A stretch of 64,000 bases of DNA from Megalonaias nervosa (Eukaryota; Mollusca; Bivalvia; Unionida; Unionidae): assembly GCA_016617855.1 (NCBI GenBank), contig JAECUM010004979.1, positions 1-64,000 of the forward strand, given 5' to 3'. Position 1 is the first letter of the stretch, and the number at the start of each line of letters is the position of its first letter. The translations under genes and the position numbers were made by a program. The notes under the pieces are model-generated. The model had not been told where the DNA came from. It saw only the letters and a list, made by a program, of their open reading frames with translations, and ran no database searches. Shown in pieces: positions 25,680 through 39,199 of this stretch.

Positions 25680-27180
25680 ATGAATTTAGATCTATATAGA
25701 CAAATACAAACATTATTAAACTAATATTTAGTTTCATAAACATCTCGATAAATATTAGATAGAAAAAATTACATTTAATTATGAAATCTTTACTCTGCTT
25801 CGTATATTGTAAAAATAGGTCTTTTTAAATTATTCGCATTAACATTAAGTGTCCTTTATGCCGACGACAAGACCTTTCTGCAAAAAGAAATTCCTTTTTG
25901 CAACACATAAAGGACTCCTTTTTCAAAAAGGGTCCTTTTTGCCCCAAATTGTTGTTGGCAAACGAGGGTCCTTTTCGCATTTTATACCTAATGCAAACCA
26001 GCCCCAAACTGATACATACTTTGTCTTTTTTTTACGTCCGATGGTCATTTGTGACACAAAATGATGCTCACGGTGTAAATGCAAACCCTTTCCTTATGTG
26101 ACAATTTTGAAAAAACGTTGTATTCTAAACAGCTTGATGCAATTCAAAATAGTTGCAGCCCAGGCCTTTGAGATACTATACTGCCTTCAACACATGTCAC
26201 CTGCTGTGGGCGGCTAGCTCTGCTTCCAAGCCCATTATTGATATTTCACTGTCTGTATATTGTTTAGTAACTATGATTGGTGTAAATGCCTCTCATCAAT
26301 TTCAAGAACAGCACAAGTGAGAAGTACCTACTTCACAAAGATATCCATATTTTTAATTATTCAACAATACTATCTATAAAAGTCTCATTATAGTCTTAAG
26401 TAAAGAAATATACGAAACATTCCACTGCTATCTTAGGTTTCAGACCACGATTAGTTCCCCTTGAGGTTCCCCTAAAACCAGGAAGATATTCAGAAAAAAA
26501 AATAGTACCAACGTTCGTTGGTGTGTTTCACAACCGACTTGTTTTCAAATGTTATAAGCTATGTTGCACATAAAAGGTTAGACTTCAAAGTTTTCAAAAC
26601 TGTATGGATCATTAAAATTGCCTGTTCTGCAATGAAGACAATAATGTATAAAGTGTCAACTAACTTCATGTCAGTCAATAAATTTTGTATTACATTAGTT
26701 GAGTCAAATGTGTTTACCATATTAAGTCATAAAAAGGCCGGTCAACCCATATTGAAATTTTGAGAATATCGCGTTGTTACGACTCTATGGTCACAAACAA
26801 AGTAACAGAAAGAAGCAAAACCATCAAGTTTTATAAAACTTAACAAAAAATTTAATTATCAAAGTCATAAATGAAAATGTGAGAGGAACTTACAGTATTA
26901 TGATGTGAATCCAGAATAACCCTGACAAAGTTCTATGACAGTCCTAACTGAATGAAAAGTTCAGTATAAATTTCAAAATCGGAAATGTACATTTTTCTCC
27001 AAAAGCCGCGATGTTGTCAAGATTGCGTTGTATAGAATTCATTCGAATAATTTATAACAGTTCTAGGATAATGTTATAGTCCAAAATAATGAGCACTTTC
27101 TATTTCTACTGAACAGTTCAAACAAATGTTGTTTTGTTTCTCTCGAAAAATATCTAAGTACAACATAAAACACGTCTGCA
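25680..27180. other. No gene seen
   Basis: AT-rich noncoding sequence. Repeat fragments of the 25.2-kb family lie at 25850-25980. Confidence 0.4.
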
Positions 27181-27187
27181 GACTTAC

Positions 27188-27420
27188 AAAGGAACTCGAG
27201 AAAGGAGAATGACTCCCAGATAGGAATGTATCTGATTGCTCAGTTCTCTCCTTATACACGCCTAATATTACCATTCTGATTTCACGATATACCCCACGTG
27301 ACAGATCACACTACTCATTTTGCGTCGAACTTGCCCATTTATGTGACCTAGCCCAACCAATGGGAAGTTATTGAATTTTTCTAGAAACGTCTGAACCCCA
27401 TCAGCCAATGAGAAATTAAT
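27188..27420 (-). promoter_or_regulatory. Candidate promoter and first exon (minus strand)
   Basis: CCAAT motifs at about 27357 and 27407, a CACGTG E-box near 27296, and a good donor (TTT then GTAAGT) at 27188 on the minus strand. A 5'UTR exon could therefore end at 27188. The nearest minus-strand acceptor with a gene is SDHAF1 at 8912, more than 18 kb away. Promoter function and the link are inference. Confidence 0.3.
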
Positions 27421-29340
27421 TCAAACGCGCCATAAGTCTTAGTATTTAGATTAATATTAATAATTGTCAACACATGCGTAAGCATCTATTTATAGATTCT
27501 GTGTAATATTATTATCTTAACAGACTCAGATCACGTGGGCAAAACTAACTAAAGATATTATGTACAATTTACAGCCATGAAAAAAAAAACTTATACGAAT
27601 TAGATAAAATCATGTACCAGGACTTACAAAAAAATATAGATATACATAACAATACAATAAGGTGACTTTAAATTTAGCACTTATTACAAAATAGGGATAA
27701 CGAATTTTATCAGGTTAGACAATACCAGCTTCTGAAGTGCAATGATTGAATTACAAAATATAGATAATGTAAGAAAAAAGTTCTTTATTATAATTTACCG
27801 CTTAAGTTTTTCTTAGCTTTTATTGCGATGCACGTCTGAAGTAATGCCAAGCTGTAGATGAGCTGGACAACGTGCTTAAACTTTAAACTACGTCACTCTG
27901 CACTCTCGCCGCTAAGTAAGCGTAATTACTATCACACGTATGCATGTTAAGAATCTAACAAAACACTTGGCCCAAGTGAGAATTTTGCTGTTATGACATA
28001 CTAAAGTGAATCTAATATATCTTAAATCCTCAGATTTTGAGGGGCGTGCTTTTTGTTTCTGTTTTTGTTTGGGGTTTTGGGGGGTGGGGGTGGAGTGTCG
28101 CCAAGCTCTTCAGTTTCGAACGTCAATAAATGTTTTAGGCATCCCACAATCCCATAATGCCTCAACAGAAGTGGTAGATTTTGAAAAACATTGAACTTTT
28201 GAAGTTTGACACTACCCTTCTCCCAAGAAACTAAAGATTTGAACAGAAGTGCTCCAATGAGTATGGGCAATTTTACATTTTGCAAAAGCAAATATTAGCA
28301 CATTTTTACGAAGAATTTTCCTTAATTCAAATTATAATCAAGACATATATTAGACTCACTTTAGCAAGTCATCACAACAAAATACGCTATGGGGCAAATT
28401 GCTCGAATTATTTTGTTAGACCAATTGCACACACGCGTGTCCACTAGCTAGTAATGCTGCTATGTATCTCTATATTGTGTGTTTAACTTTTGTCCAAGAT
28501 TATTGATTGTAAGGGTTCATTGTTAAACAACTTATTATATAGCTAACGTTTGTCCATGGTTGTGGGCTGAACATTAGGATAATATCTGTAAATATGCATG
28601 GCTTTTTGACCTTAGAAGGTTCTTGTTTACGAATTTGATGAGGAAAATGACTCACATTCTGGTCATCTTATTGTGTTTATATAAGGTTAGTGATCAACAA
28701 ACTGAGTTATTCCTATTTTAACATCTGTTTAGTGGAATCACTTGTAGTTGTGTTCAGTTATAATTTGAGATGAATTATTTATTTAATTTATTTATTTAAT
28801 TTAAATTATTCATTGTAATTAAAAAAAAGCTCATTGACTTTTATGACTAAAACATTGCTTCGCGATTAGTGTGACTTCATTGAAAGACATTCTGGATTAT
28901 GTCATTGTGATACAGCAGGATTAGTAATACATCGGCACATTCAAGGCTATTGGTACATCGGCACATTCAAGATTGGAATACATTCGGAGCACTATACTTT
29001 TGAACTTGTGATAGAACTTCTGGGATTATTTGGGATTTAATACACAATACTGTAAATTTCTCTTAAGGTCTCATTTTATAATTAGAGAATTAAATTATTT
29101 GTTGAATTTTACAAAACGTGATGTATGTGCTTTTTTCTATTACTTTGTTTAAGATCTAATGTATATCTATATTGCGTGTCTAATTTTTGTCCATTATTGT
29201 ATTTATTTGTAGAGTGCGGCTTAATGTTCCTCTCCATTGTGTAAATTTGTCATCAAACTTAGTCTCAAGACCAGTGACAGTCAGAACAGCCGGGCTGTAT
29301 ATAAGGCTGTGGTTAATTCAATTATAACCGATAAACCTTA
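27420..29340. other. No gene seen
   Basis: AT-rich. Holds a G-rich run at 28070-28095 and a 26-bp direct repeat (TACATCGGCACATTCAAG) at about 28928-28972. Confidence 0.45.
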
Positions 29341-29684
29341 TTTAGATAAAAAGAAAGTTGATCCTGTTGGCAACTAAATCCCTAATTTATACCCAGCTTC
29401 TGCAGTTATCAGAGCTATTTCAAAATGACCTCTTGAGGATGACGTTTATTGTTCAATCTTTTGATCATGTCGCTTATGCTCCTGGTATTCATCAATCAAG
29501 AAACATTTATTACAGTAATCCTCTTTATGCTACTCGTTGTCCTTATTCTAATCAGAGTAACAAAAGACAATCACTCGTCGTCGAATAGGAAAAAGATCCC
29601 GAGATTTCCTGTTTGTTCCAGATGGCTATTAGCGAAACTGAAGCTACACAAGTACCGGTTTGTTATTTTGTAGGTTAAAAAATG

Positions 29685-30460
29685 GGGTCCTTATGAGATA
29701 ATGGAGACAATCTGAGGTACCCACTGATAATGAGTGGCAGGAGTTATCAAATGGTTCTTCTAAGTCATATCGACAAAACATTCTTAGTCAAGCCCAAACA
29801 ACTCATTTGGCTTGTCATTGAGGAGTCGACAAGATTTATCACAAGAACGTGAATCATTTTTACTGTCGGAGAATTAAACGTGATGTTTCTAAATACTGTA
29901 GATCGTGTTACACATATCAAATAGTAGGAAAATCCAATCAGAAGATACACAAGGCTCGTCTGCAACATATTCCAGCATTTTACGAACCATTTAGCAGACT
30001 AATGGTAGACAGTGTCAGTCTCTTACTTAAATTAAGTCAGGCAACCAATACTTGCTGACCATAATGTGTTTGCCCACAAGATTTTCAGATGCAATTCTTT
30101 GAGGATTAATAAAACGAAAACCATAGTAAAACCTTTGATCGTTTTTCTTACACTTTTTGGCTTTCCCAAATCTGCCCAGGGGTCAAATTTTAAGTCATTG
30201 AAATTCTTAAAAGAGAAACTTCCTTCAAATGAAGATTCAGAAATTAATCTTTTTGGCTATATTTCGGATTTCAAATTTAAGTTGGCAAAGGCGTGCAATG
30301 TAGCAACAACTAATCTTCACTCTACTCAGTCAAAAATAAATTAAGGTATGACAGAAATACAAAGGAAACGGGTTTCGAGCCTGGTGATAGAGTTCTGGCT
30401 TTCTTGTCTGTACCTCAAAATCCTCTTCAGCTAAGTATTATGGTCCTTATACACTGAAAT
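29685..30460 (+). pseudogene. Ty3/gypsy integrase fragment
   Basis: The translation shows the integrase zinc-binding HHCC region: HLACH, then GVDKIYHKNVNHFYC, then VSKYCRSCYTYQIVGK, followed by the PAFYEPFSRLMVDSVS stretch that leads into the catalytic core. Frames shift after 30060; TLFGFPKSAQGSNF is followed directly by FLKEKLPSNEDSE. About half of the catalytic core is therefore deleted, and the C-terminal part follows. Stops are present. No LTRs were identified. Confidence 0.72.
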
Positions 30461-31500
30461 AGGGATAAAAAGGAACAATAAAAGGAAGATAAATAGTCAA
30501 GACAGATTTATTCAATAGTTTTTCATATATATGGAAAATTATACTCTTCACCAGTTTACAGAATTTACTTGCAAAGATATACCTGTAAATACAACCAAAG
30601 TGGGTGTGTCTAGAGTATTTATACAATTCCACAAATTTGAGACCCAGCCTGTTTTCTAACAATATAATATGGGAAAACTATGTTGTTTGAAATAAACAGT
30701 TTGTGTATCCGAAATCTGCGTGTAGAAAACTGGTCTGCTTATGAGAACTTGTAGTTAGAATACTTGTTTCCAAATTATACATTAAAATTTAATGCATAAA
30801 ATTTCCTTTTCAAATGTTTTTATCTATTACCTCACTCATTTTTTCTGATTCAATCAGTCTCTCTTTCAAAATCTTTACTCTAGGACTCAATCTTTACAAG
30901 TCCCTTTCTACCTTTCATCTATCTCTTTGCTGTCTGCCCCCACCCCTATTTCGCACACCGACGCTGTTTATATACAAGTTTGGCACGTGTAAGCATTCTG
31001 GTAAACAAGGCATGGATTGGTGGATATTGCAATCGATTAGCCAATCCAAATCGACCATTCTGATGAAATGTGACCTCACGGCTGTAATACACACACAACT
31101 TCGTGCTTCATTTCCTCTAAATTTACATAATATTAGAATATATGATCAGTAATGACAAACCTACCCGGATATATAATTGTCATCTTCGAATGTTTGTGCA
31201 GATAATTTAATTTAAAAATCTTGTATTGTTGTACAAAATACTCGAACGGGTAACGAGCGTCTCGATGTACGAGGGAACATCTCAAAACAGGTACGCTCTA
31301 CTACAATAACGTGTTGTGATTAAAACCAACTGACCTGAGGATGCAGAGCGTAGTGGCATATCCATATAAATATGTTAAAGGAGTATGTTCATAGAGATAG
31401 CCCTGTTAACCATTCGGTCAATTTAGTTGTCCATGTCCCACATAGTGTGGATTTAAACGATGGGATGCAGTCTAACTGTAGTGACTTAGGTATAACCAAA
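30460..31500. other. No gene seen between the two Ty3/gypsy fragments
   Basis: No LTR or coding domain was recognised in this interval. Confidence 0.4.
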
Positions 31501-32080
31501 CTTCGGAATTGAGAAATATTAAATAATCAAGACCAGAAATTCTCGCATTTGCAGCAAATGAGAAACGCGCAAACAAGAACAGCTATTATATGAATATGAG
31601 CACTATTCTTCCTGATGTTCCTACACGAACAAAATCATCCGTGATGTTGAAATTGTAGAGTTCAAAATGGCTTGTTGACAGGATGAATCCTATCAAGTAG
31701 GAATGTTTGAAAAAGAAGTCCAATATTTATTGGAGAATGGTTTTATAAAACTAAGTAAGAGCAACTGGAGTTCATCGTGTATTCTTGTGCCGAAACTAGA
31801 TAACACTTTCTGCATGTGTACTGACAATAGAAAAGTGAACAGTATAACCAAAACATATTCATTTCCAATGCAAGGAATCGACGACTGCATTGATACAATT
31901 TGAAATACAAAATGTCACCATGTTTGACCATTTGAAAGTATTCTGGCAAATTCCTATCGCGTTAAGGGCAAAGGAAATGTTGGCATTTGTAACTCAGATA
32001 GACTTTATCAATAAAAAGTAATGCAGTTTTGTATCAAAGCGTCTCCTTCAACTTTCCAACGTTTAGGTGGCTCTCTTCAG
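31500..32080 (+). pseudogene. Ty3/gypsy reverse transcriptase fragment
   Basis: An RT N-terminal half: VQYLLENGFIKLSKSNWSSS, CILVPKLDNTFCMCTDNRKV, TKTYSFPMQGIDDCIDTI, then in another frame FWQIPIALRAKEMLAFVT and, after a further shift, a remnant of the ATFQRL block. Upstream at about 31590-31690 a VPTRT motif of the usual pre-RT linker is visible. The catalytic YVDD region was not found. The fragment is truncated and frameshifted. Confidence 0.7.
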
Positions 32081-33705
32081 TTTCGTATTTTGCTTAGTGT
32101 TATAATTTTAAAGAAAAAGAATTTCCCTGGGTGTTTAGAAAAGACCTTGTATATGTTAGGTATTGTTCAAAGAACCTTTAATTCCCTTTATTTTGGTGTA
32201 TGATTGATGGGTCTAATATGGGTTATAGAGTATATAGCTTGGCCTTACTCCAGATGTGCACCTTTCAAAAAACTGCTAGCGCAACTTGGTCATTTTCACT
32301 TCCTGAACTTCAGAGGTAAATTGTAAAAGAAAGAGCCGATAACGTTTTTACATTTTATATATTTGGTAATTCATCCATTGTACTTTCAGAACCTGGTATC
32401 GCCTAGCTGGGCAAAATTCATTTTCCCTATTTTAATAGGTGCCAAAGATAGTGTACTTTAGACTAATTCGGGCTGATTTTTTTAGGACAAGGGAGCAGTC
32501 ATTTTAGTTAACAGTGTGTTTAGATCATGTACAATTTCCATAAGTACAATATCCAAAGAAATGTCAGCTACATCAAAGTAACATAGAGGCATGGCAACAT
32601 TCTCTCCACTGTGCATATTTTAAATGCAAACAATTTCACCTTACATATGTCACTCTCTCAAACGTATATAATAACTGGTGAGCACCCCCTTAATGAGTAT
32701 CATAACATCAATCTAAAAAATGTGACCATTACATCCATGACGTCATCATCTACAACCACACCTGGAAAGATCACTTGGAAACCATTCAGAAATTCTTTGA
32801 CTCAGTGATGCAAATCTGACAAATAATTTAAGTTAAAGTGAGTTTTGCACGCTTGTGTTACATTTTTATGATATATTAAGTGACACGGTCAAGTTAAACC
32901 TGTAGAAGTTAAGATCCAGGTTATCTCCAGTGTCTCTCAGTGAAAATTAAATATGTTTACTTTCACATACAAAAATTCTAGCTTTCATAATGCCTCTCAT
33001 ATTGTTTCGTGTAATTTAGCCAACACACTTTGTCATTTGTTTACGTATCGTAATTTAAAATGTGTATAATTTTATAACCAGGTATTTTGCTTGCGAAATG
33101 GGGGGGGGGGACCTTCAAATTGGTTTTCTTCCAATTTAGAAGAAAGGGGGTGAACACTACTTATTTTTCATTTCTAATTTCTAATTGTTTTGTTGTTGTT
33201 GTTAACGTTCTTGTTCTTGTTAATGTTACTGATGATTATGATGAAAATTGATGACGTTATCAAAGCGGTAGAGGCACCACCTAAAATCATCATCATCGTC
33301 ATCGTCATCATCATCATCATCATCAATTTTGTACAATTAGTCGCCTATATGTCATGTGGGCTGTGATCCCTGGAGAGTAATCGACCTTTCAAAAAGCCAG
33401 TATTCACCCTGGATGATTTTCCAGACTATAAGAACTTACTGGTTTACTTATAGCCAATACCTAGTACCTGGAAGTAGACATACATGCGTATCTTTTGATG
33501 TTAATCTGTGCGGAACATTTTATAGGTAGAGTCTTAGTAATAGAATTTTGTGCACTTGCCAGATTTAAACAATAAATGATAATAATAGTCTATGACACAG
33601 AGATCTTTTTCGATACACGTACGTGAGTGTTTGGTTATTTGGGTGCTTCATCGAGTTGTCACAGGTTGAAGAAAAAATATGAATCGTATGCAATAGCCTC
33701 TACGC
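32080..33705. other. No gene seen; (ATC)n at about 33290-33323
   Basis: Noncoding sequence, with weak traces of the Ty3/gypsy fragment to about 32170 and a poly-G run near 33100. Confidence 0.4.
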
Positions 33706-33960
33706 CAGTGGTTCTCAAAGTGGGCGGTACAGCCCTTTGGGGGCGGTGGGATTACCGGGCGGGGGGGGGGCGCTATTAGGCAAGGGGGTGAAAGGGCGGT
33801 GGGCCCCTCTTAGAGCGATGATTTATTGTCTTATTATCTTCCTTAATGGGTCGTGTAAACCGCTATTCTGAATACTGCTTTTTACGGGGTAAGATAGGGG
33901 GCGCTGAGGATGAGTTTATGGAACCAAGAGGACGGTGGACCGAAAAAGTTATTCTTAATT
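33706..33960 (+). mobile_element. hAT-type DNA transposon end, partial
   Basis: Begins CAGTGGTTCTCAAAGTG, a typical hAT terminal inverted repeat, followed by G-rich sequence. The opposite terminus was not found, so the right limit is approximate. Confidence 0.45.
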
Positions 33961-35000
33961 TAAAGCTACATCAATAATATCACAAAATATAAAAAGAATT
34001 ACACTTGTATCTTGTATCTTCCGTATGTATTAATCGTATGTATATGTATGTATGTATGTTTTTTATTACATGTGAGTGTGTCAGACACTGTGGTAAGTAG
34101 TTATATTTGCATATACAAGCTGCATTTATACTTTTAATGTTTTATTATTGAGGACTACTTGTAAGATTGGTTATTGATTCAGAACCAAATGTATTACCCT
34201 CAGAAAATAAAGTTATTATTATCATTATTATTATTATTATTATTATTGGACTTATCTGAGACAGATTATTGTTGCTAAAATTGTGTTCAGTGGCTGAGAA
34301 TACCAGATGCTATGCGATAGATTGATGGACTGACACATATCGAGTTGGATATATTGATAGAGATTGTCGATCAAAAAATGTCGTTCTAAAACTAATTGAC
34401 AATGACCAATTTATATGCCATTCGAAATGTTTATATTTTCCACTAATACAAAATCGATTTCCAAGGTCTGATATTTGTTTCATAGCCCCCATTCATTGTC
34501 CGTACACGCTTATAAGCCTAGTGCAGCTCCAAACTGGCATACCGAGATCGGCCGCTGCATAATACGTTTGCATATCTGGCTCTATGCAATTTGTTAGGAG
34601 GATTCAGTAGAAAAAAATATATAGACCCTGATCAACCGGCGCATTACGCTTTATGTTGCTTATAGTTACACAGGACTTATAAGCGAGTACAGATGATAGT
34701 GTACGCCAATATACGGGAATATGTCCTTTAATTGTATTCACTATTCTGATGACCCACAAACAAGTTATGTTGTATAATTTTCAAAAGAAGCATGTTTTTC
34801 TTTCTAGCTCACCAAAGTCATTTAAAAGAAATTCTTTTCTGAAAATATTTCCGAACAGTAGACTTGGCACAGAATACGATAAAAATATTTCTTTGGTGAG
34901 GACACGCATCCAGATACAAAAAATTAATTTAGTCTTATATTATGGACACGAATGACTTCAAAATAAGAATTAAGTTCTATCATCACCGTCCAAGAGTCAT
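33960..35000. other. No gene seen; (TTA)n at about 34213-34247
   Basis: Noncoding, with TGTATGTA repeats at 34033-34060. Confidence 0.4.
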
Positions 35001-35005
35001 TTAAT
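35000..35005 (-). terminator. Candidate poly(A) signal for CARD gene B
   Basis: ATTAAA on the minus strand (TTTAAT on +), about 80 nt past the stop codon of gene B. Confidence 0.4.
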
Positions 35006-35085
35006 AAAGATGTCATTCACTGAAAAAGCACCCAGTGTAAATTAATTCTGAATGCGTTCATATCATAACACTTGTATAGAATGTA

Positions 35086-38000
35086 TCACTTGTTCTTCCT
35101 ATTTGAATCTTCCTTCCAAAAGGAACTTTTGGAAGATTCTAGCTTGCCGCTTGCGTTAAACGGCCTCAAATGCACGGATTTAGTTAAGTTTGAAAGATAC
35201 TTCTTTCCCAGCGTACTTGGATGATGGCCATGTTGTTGCTGCTGCTGCTGGGGTTGCTCTTGCTCCTCCATGATTGGGTTGTTCAGACTGAGATGGTTTT
35301 CGAGCCGCTGCATCTGCTCCTGTAGCATTACGATCTGCGCTTGCTGAAAATTTAACTGTTTCTGCTGTGCACTGACTTGATTACTGGACTCATTTTTCTC
35401 GGAGCTGAGTCTGTAAATATCTTCCGCTTGCTTACTTACTTGTTGCTTTAGCTTGTCATGTCCCTCTGCCATATCACGCTGGTCTGAAACAAGCTTTTCT
35501 ATCAAGTTTAGTTTGTTGATAATTGTCTCCTCTTGTAAACTGATCTGTTTCTCTTGATGCTTTAGTTGCATTTTCAAATGTTCTAACTCTCTGTTTTTAT
35601 CCAATATTTCTGTTTCCAGATTTGCTTTGTCTTTACCTGCCTTTTTCAACTGCTCGTTTTCAATCTGCAACTTCGTAACTTTGTCATGATACTTATTGTT
35701 CGTCTCTTTCAAGCTACCTATCGCCTTTTGGAGTTCCAAATACTTCCTTTGCATTGTTGCTAGGTCTTCGTCCTTTAATCGAAGTTGCTCTCTCAAGCCT
35801 ATTTTCTCTTGTCGTTCGCGAATCAATGCCTCCTTTGCAGTGTCTAGAGACTTCAAGACCTGTGTGAGCTGTTTTTCCAGTTCTGCCTGTCTCTCTATTA
35901 TCAGAGTGAATTCCCTCTGGGACGCCCTGGTCTCCTTCGACAAAGAGCTAATGGACATCTTGACGCCGCGGACTGCCAGATCGTCAGAAGCTTGGAGAAA
36001 AACTCCGCTCAGGTTCGGCGCTTCTTGACCCTATAGATGAAATGGATCGAGTTAATAGTATATCTCTATGACATTTTCGGGCATAGAGAGTGCAGTCATA
36101 ATATTCTTGCTTCAAATGTCTATAGTCCTGCTCTTGGAGAAATGAGCAATCGATCATTATAGACCACCCCACGAGAATATCTGAGAAAATAAGTTGTGAA
36201 AACCCGCAAACAATCAAAGCGAAATGCATGTAAAGTTTTACTTTTAACCTGTGACACTCTAAAATCAACACAGTTTATAGAATTAGGCCCGGCTCTAGGG
36301 CAAGGTGAACGAGGCAACTGCCTTAGGCCCCGCATTTCTCCGCAATGCAATTTTTTTGCTTGGGGCCCCGCGCTCATCGCTTGCTGCCTTGGGCCCCGCA
36401 CATCCTAGGGCCGGACCTGCATAGAATGTTATATACACCTTTAATATCTCTGATGTTCAAAGCTGCTAAGAGCAGTTACCGTAAATGTATAAATCTCTGA
36501 TAAAACCTGGATCATGTTTCATGAAAGACAACGATGCATCTTTTACTGGTGCCAATGGCAATGGGTTTGGTTTCTTTTGCTGAGTTTCCACTAACCTAAA
36601 TAGAATGTATTGTCAATGTTATTTCATGTACTTAAGTCTCGGCTCGTTTTTTCTTGTCATCATAGAATACACGTATGTAAACATTTTACCGCAACACATC
36701 TCCTTAATTTAATTCGGAAAAAGTCTCTTCAATGTGTGCCATACCCTCAACCATTCCGCAATACATGTCAAAACACCAGAATAATTATCCATTTCTCCAT
36801 ATATGTCGAAAACCTCAGAATCCTGATGCTACTTACTTGACTGATCAGAAAAAAAAAATATTAAAAGATGTTTCGTTGCATAGAAGATGGTCTACTGGGA
36901 TCTAATTAATGAGAAACTAAATTACCTTATTCTTTACTGGAAACCCAACTGGCAATACCAGTCCATCTACAGAACAGAAATGGGTTGAATGAATAATATT
37001 CAGGCATGGAAATAAAGCTCTATGTTATAATAATGATCGTCAAATATGGAATATTTTACTTTATTGAACTTGTCCGCCTTGAATCACTCAACAAGTCTCT
37101 ATTGTTTATTTGCATTAAATGATACTCTCACAAGTAAATTATCCTCGCATGTTCAGCCTGGATTTCAGCACACATTTAACTTATATCCAGCTAGATTTCA
37201 GTTGTTTATTATTATTAAATTGTGCCAAATCATTGCCTGTCAATTACATTTTGAGTCATTGTGTCGGATATTAGAGTGAGCATCGAAACTCGAATATGTA
37301 TTGGAAGAATATCCCATTACTGGGTATAATTCCGTTAGATATGAACTAAACAAAAATCACGACAGCAGAACCAAAATGAGGTATTCCCTGCATAAACAGG
37401 CACGAAGGAAAACTTGCATCAAAAAACTGGGTGACTCTTACAACCTAATCTGTTTGTTTCTGTCTATAAAGGGACTACGTTTGACTACTAGATCTGAAAT
37501 TGGGATTTCGATTTAAAATATATTTTAACTGCAAAGACTCCTGCAGCAATTCAAACCACTATCATATCCATTACGATATACTATAACATTTTATGAAGAC
37601 ATGCCCATGCTTCTTACCAATTGATGAAAGAAATTCTTCTCCATCCGTTGCAACGGTATCTAGAACGCTGGAATAACCCGTATCTCGCAGAGCATCGCAA
37701 AACTGGGTGTAAGCATTGGTCCCAGTTGCCCTCACACGATTCAAACATAGTTCTATCCGCGCGCGCTCTGTCGTCTGCTTCAAGATTTCCTCTCTGTTAC
37801 TGGGGTCGAGGACGCGTCTCTTTACCAAATTGTCTACTATGACGGCCACATTTAAGTCCTCTTTCATTGTCAGAAGATATCTAGGAGAAGGTGGATGTAA
37901 TGAAGAAGATGCGAATTTAACATAACAGTCTTTACCTGAAGATTTTTTTTTCTCCAGATCTTTAATGAGAAATATTTTAATACTGATTTTCCTCAGTGGT

Positions 38001-38590
38001 TGTGTTATTCGTTTGTTTGTTAGTTTATTTGTAGGTTGTAGAAACAGCTTTCCTTTGGTTCATTGGTTTACCAACAAGGATACACATTGTTTCATTCAGT
38101 GAAATTTTCTGTCTAAATAGCGCCATAACTTTTTTTATTATAAGAATGTTAGCAGACGAAATACTTGTACAACTACACGAAGCTCTCAATTCTACCTCAT
38201 TCCATTGCACGGGGTGCTTACGAGGAACGGTACATATACGTTCACCAAAATATGTTCAATGCCACATAAAAAGTATACACATCTAGGAATTATTTTGTCA
38301 TGTGCTTCAAGTCTTAACATCAGCTTTATACATGTATTAGCTTTATGACACCATGATTAACGAAATCCAGTATAGTCAGCAACTATACAACACCATTCAA
38401 GTTACATAAGTACTTGAATTATATCTAATAAAATCAACCACAGAAAGTTTCATTATTGGAAATGAGTTTCCTTTGTATGAATATTTGATACTCACCTCAG
38501 GAAATCCCATTCTCCACTGAAACCATCATCTTCCAGCTCGTCTTCGTCAATTTTAAACCTGACTTTTTTACCATCTGTGAATGTTGCCAT
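35086..38590 (-). CDS. CARD-coiled-coil gene B (four coding exons, predicted 447 aa)
   Basis: Exons, 5' to 3' on the minus strand: 38590-38496 (95 nt), 37880-37618 (263 nt), 36966-36926 (41-nt microexon) and 36030-35086 (945 nt with stop). All junctions are AG/GT and the phases (2, 1, 0) join into one frame. Residues about 28-115 form a CARD: an N-terminal W-x-F-L, a six-helix pattern, and the block YTQFCDALRDTGY. The microexon adds a short linker (120-133). Residues about 172-381 are a long heptad coiled coil rich in Glu, Lys and Gln, followed by a Gln/His-rich stretch (about 388-400) and a basic Ser-rich tail. By analogy with CARD9/CARD11 (family knowledge), such proteins are cytosolic scaffolds that polymerise through the CARD. 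No MAGUK part is present, so the layout is CARD9-like. Start context is AAAATGG. A 3' splice site just before the ATG (CTGCAG) implies a 5'UTR intron. Orthology to CARD9 is not established. Confidence 0.78.
36284..36420. mobile_element. Small DNA-transposon-like insert in intron 3 of CARD gene B
   Basis: A GC-rich block of about 137 bp in an AT-rich intron. Ends GGCCCGGCTCTAGG and CCTAGGGCCGGACC are imperfectly inverted, and GGCCCCGC motifs recur inside. Probably a nonautonomous DNA element. Confidence 0.4.
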
Positions 38591-39199
38591 TTTCTGCAGA
38601 GAAGCATTGATATGCCAAGGAAAAACAATCAGTTTATACAGTCTATGTTAAATAAAATGTAAAATACTAAATTTGACGTAAATCACATCAGCAAATGCAG
38701 ATGGGACCAGTATTATCCACACGTTCTGAGCATAGAACTTAGTCACATGCTCAAAGTCAGTTGTCTCGGAATTTACCTTCATCATCGGAAATCAACGTAA
38801 TCTTAAAGGAACCACAATAATTAAACCCATTTTCAGCCAACCCCATTGTTATCAGAAACATATCAATGTCACATATCTGCTCTTTTGTACAGTACCCAAT
38901 TTTCTTTCCTTTTCCTTAAGAAGTTTCCTCTAGTTCCTAAAATTAAAGTGGAAAAGTTCGGAATGTTTTAAACACATGATAATGAAAGTTACAATAAAAC
39001 ACGTGAATACAATGCTTCAACAGAAAACTGTAAAAGTCAAACGACCTCTTCACATCGTGGAAATCCGTAAAATCTGTATAAAATAGGTTAGCAGAGATGT
39101 GGAAAATAAATATTCCGAAAACAAAACGAGATAAACAAACAAAGACGAAACAGAAAAGGTAAACAAATATGAGACTTCAAATAATAACTTGGGTCTTAC

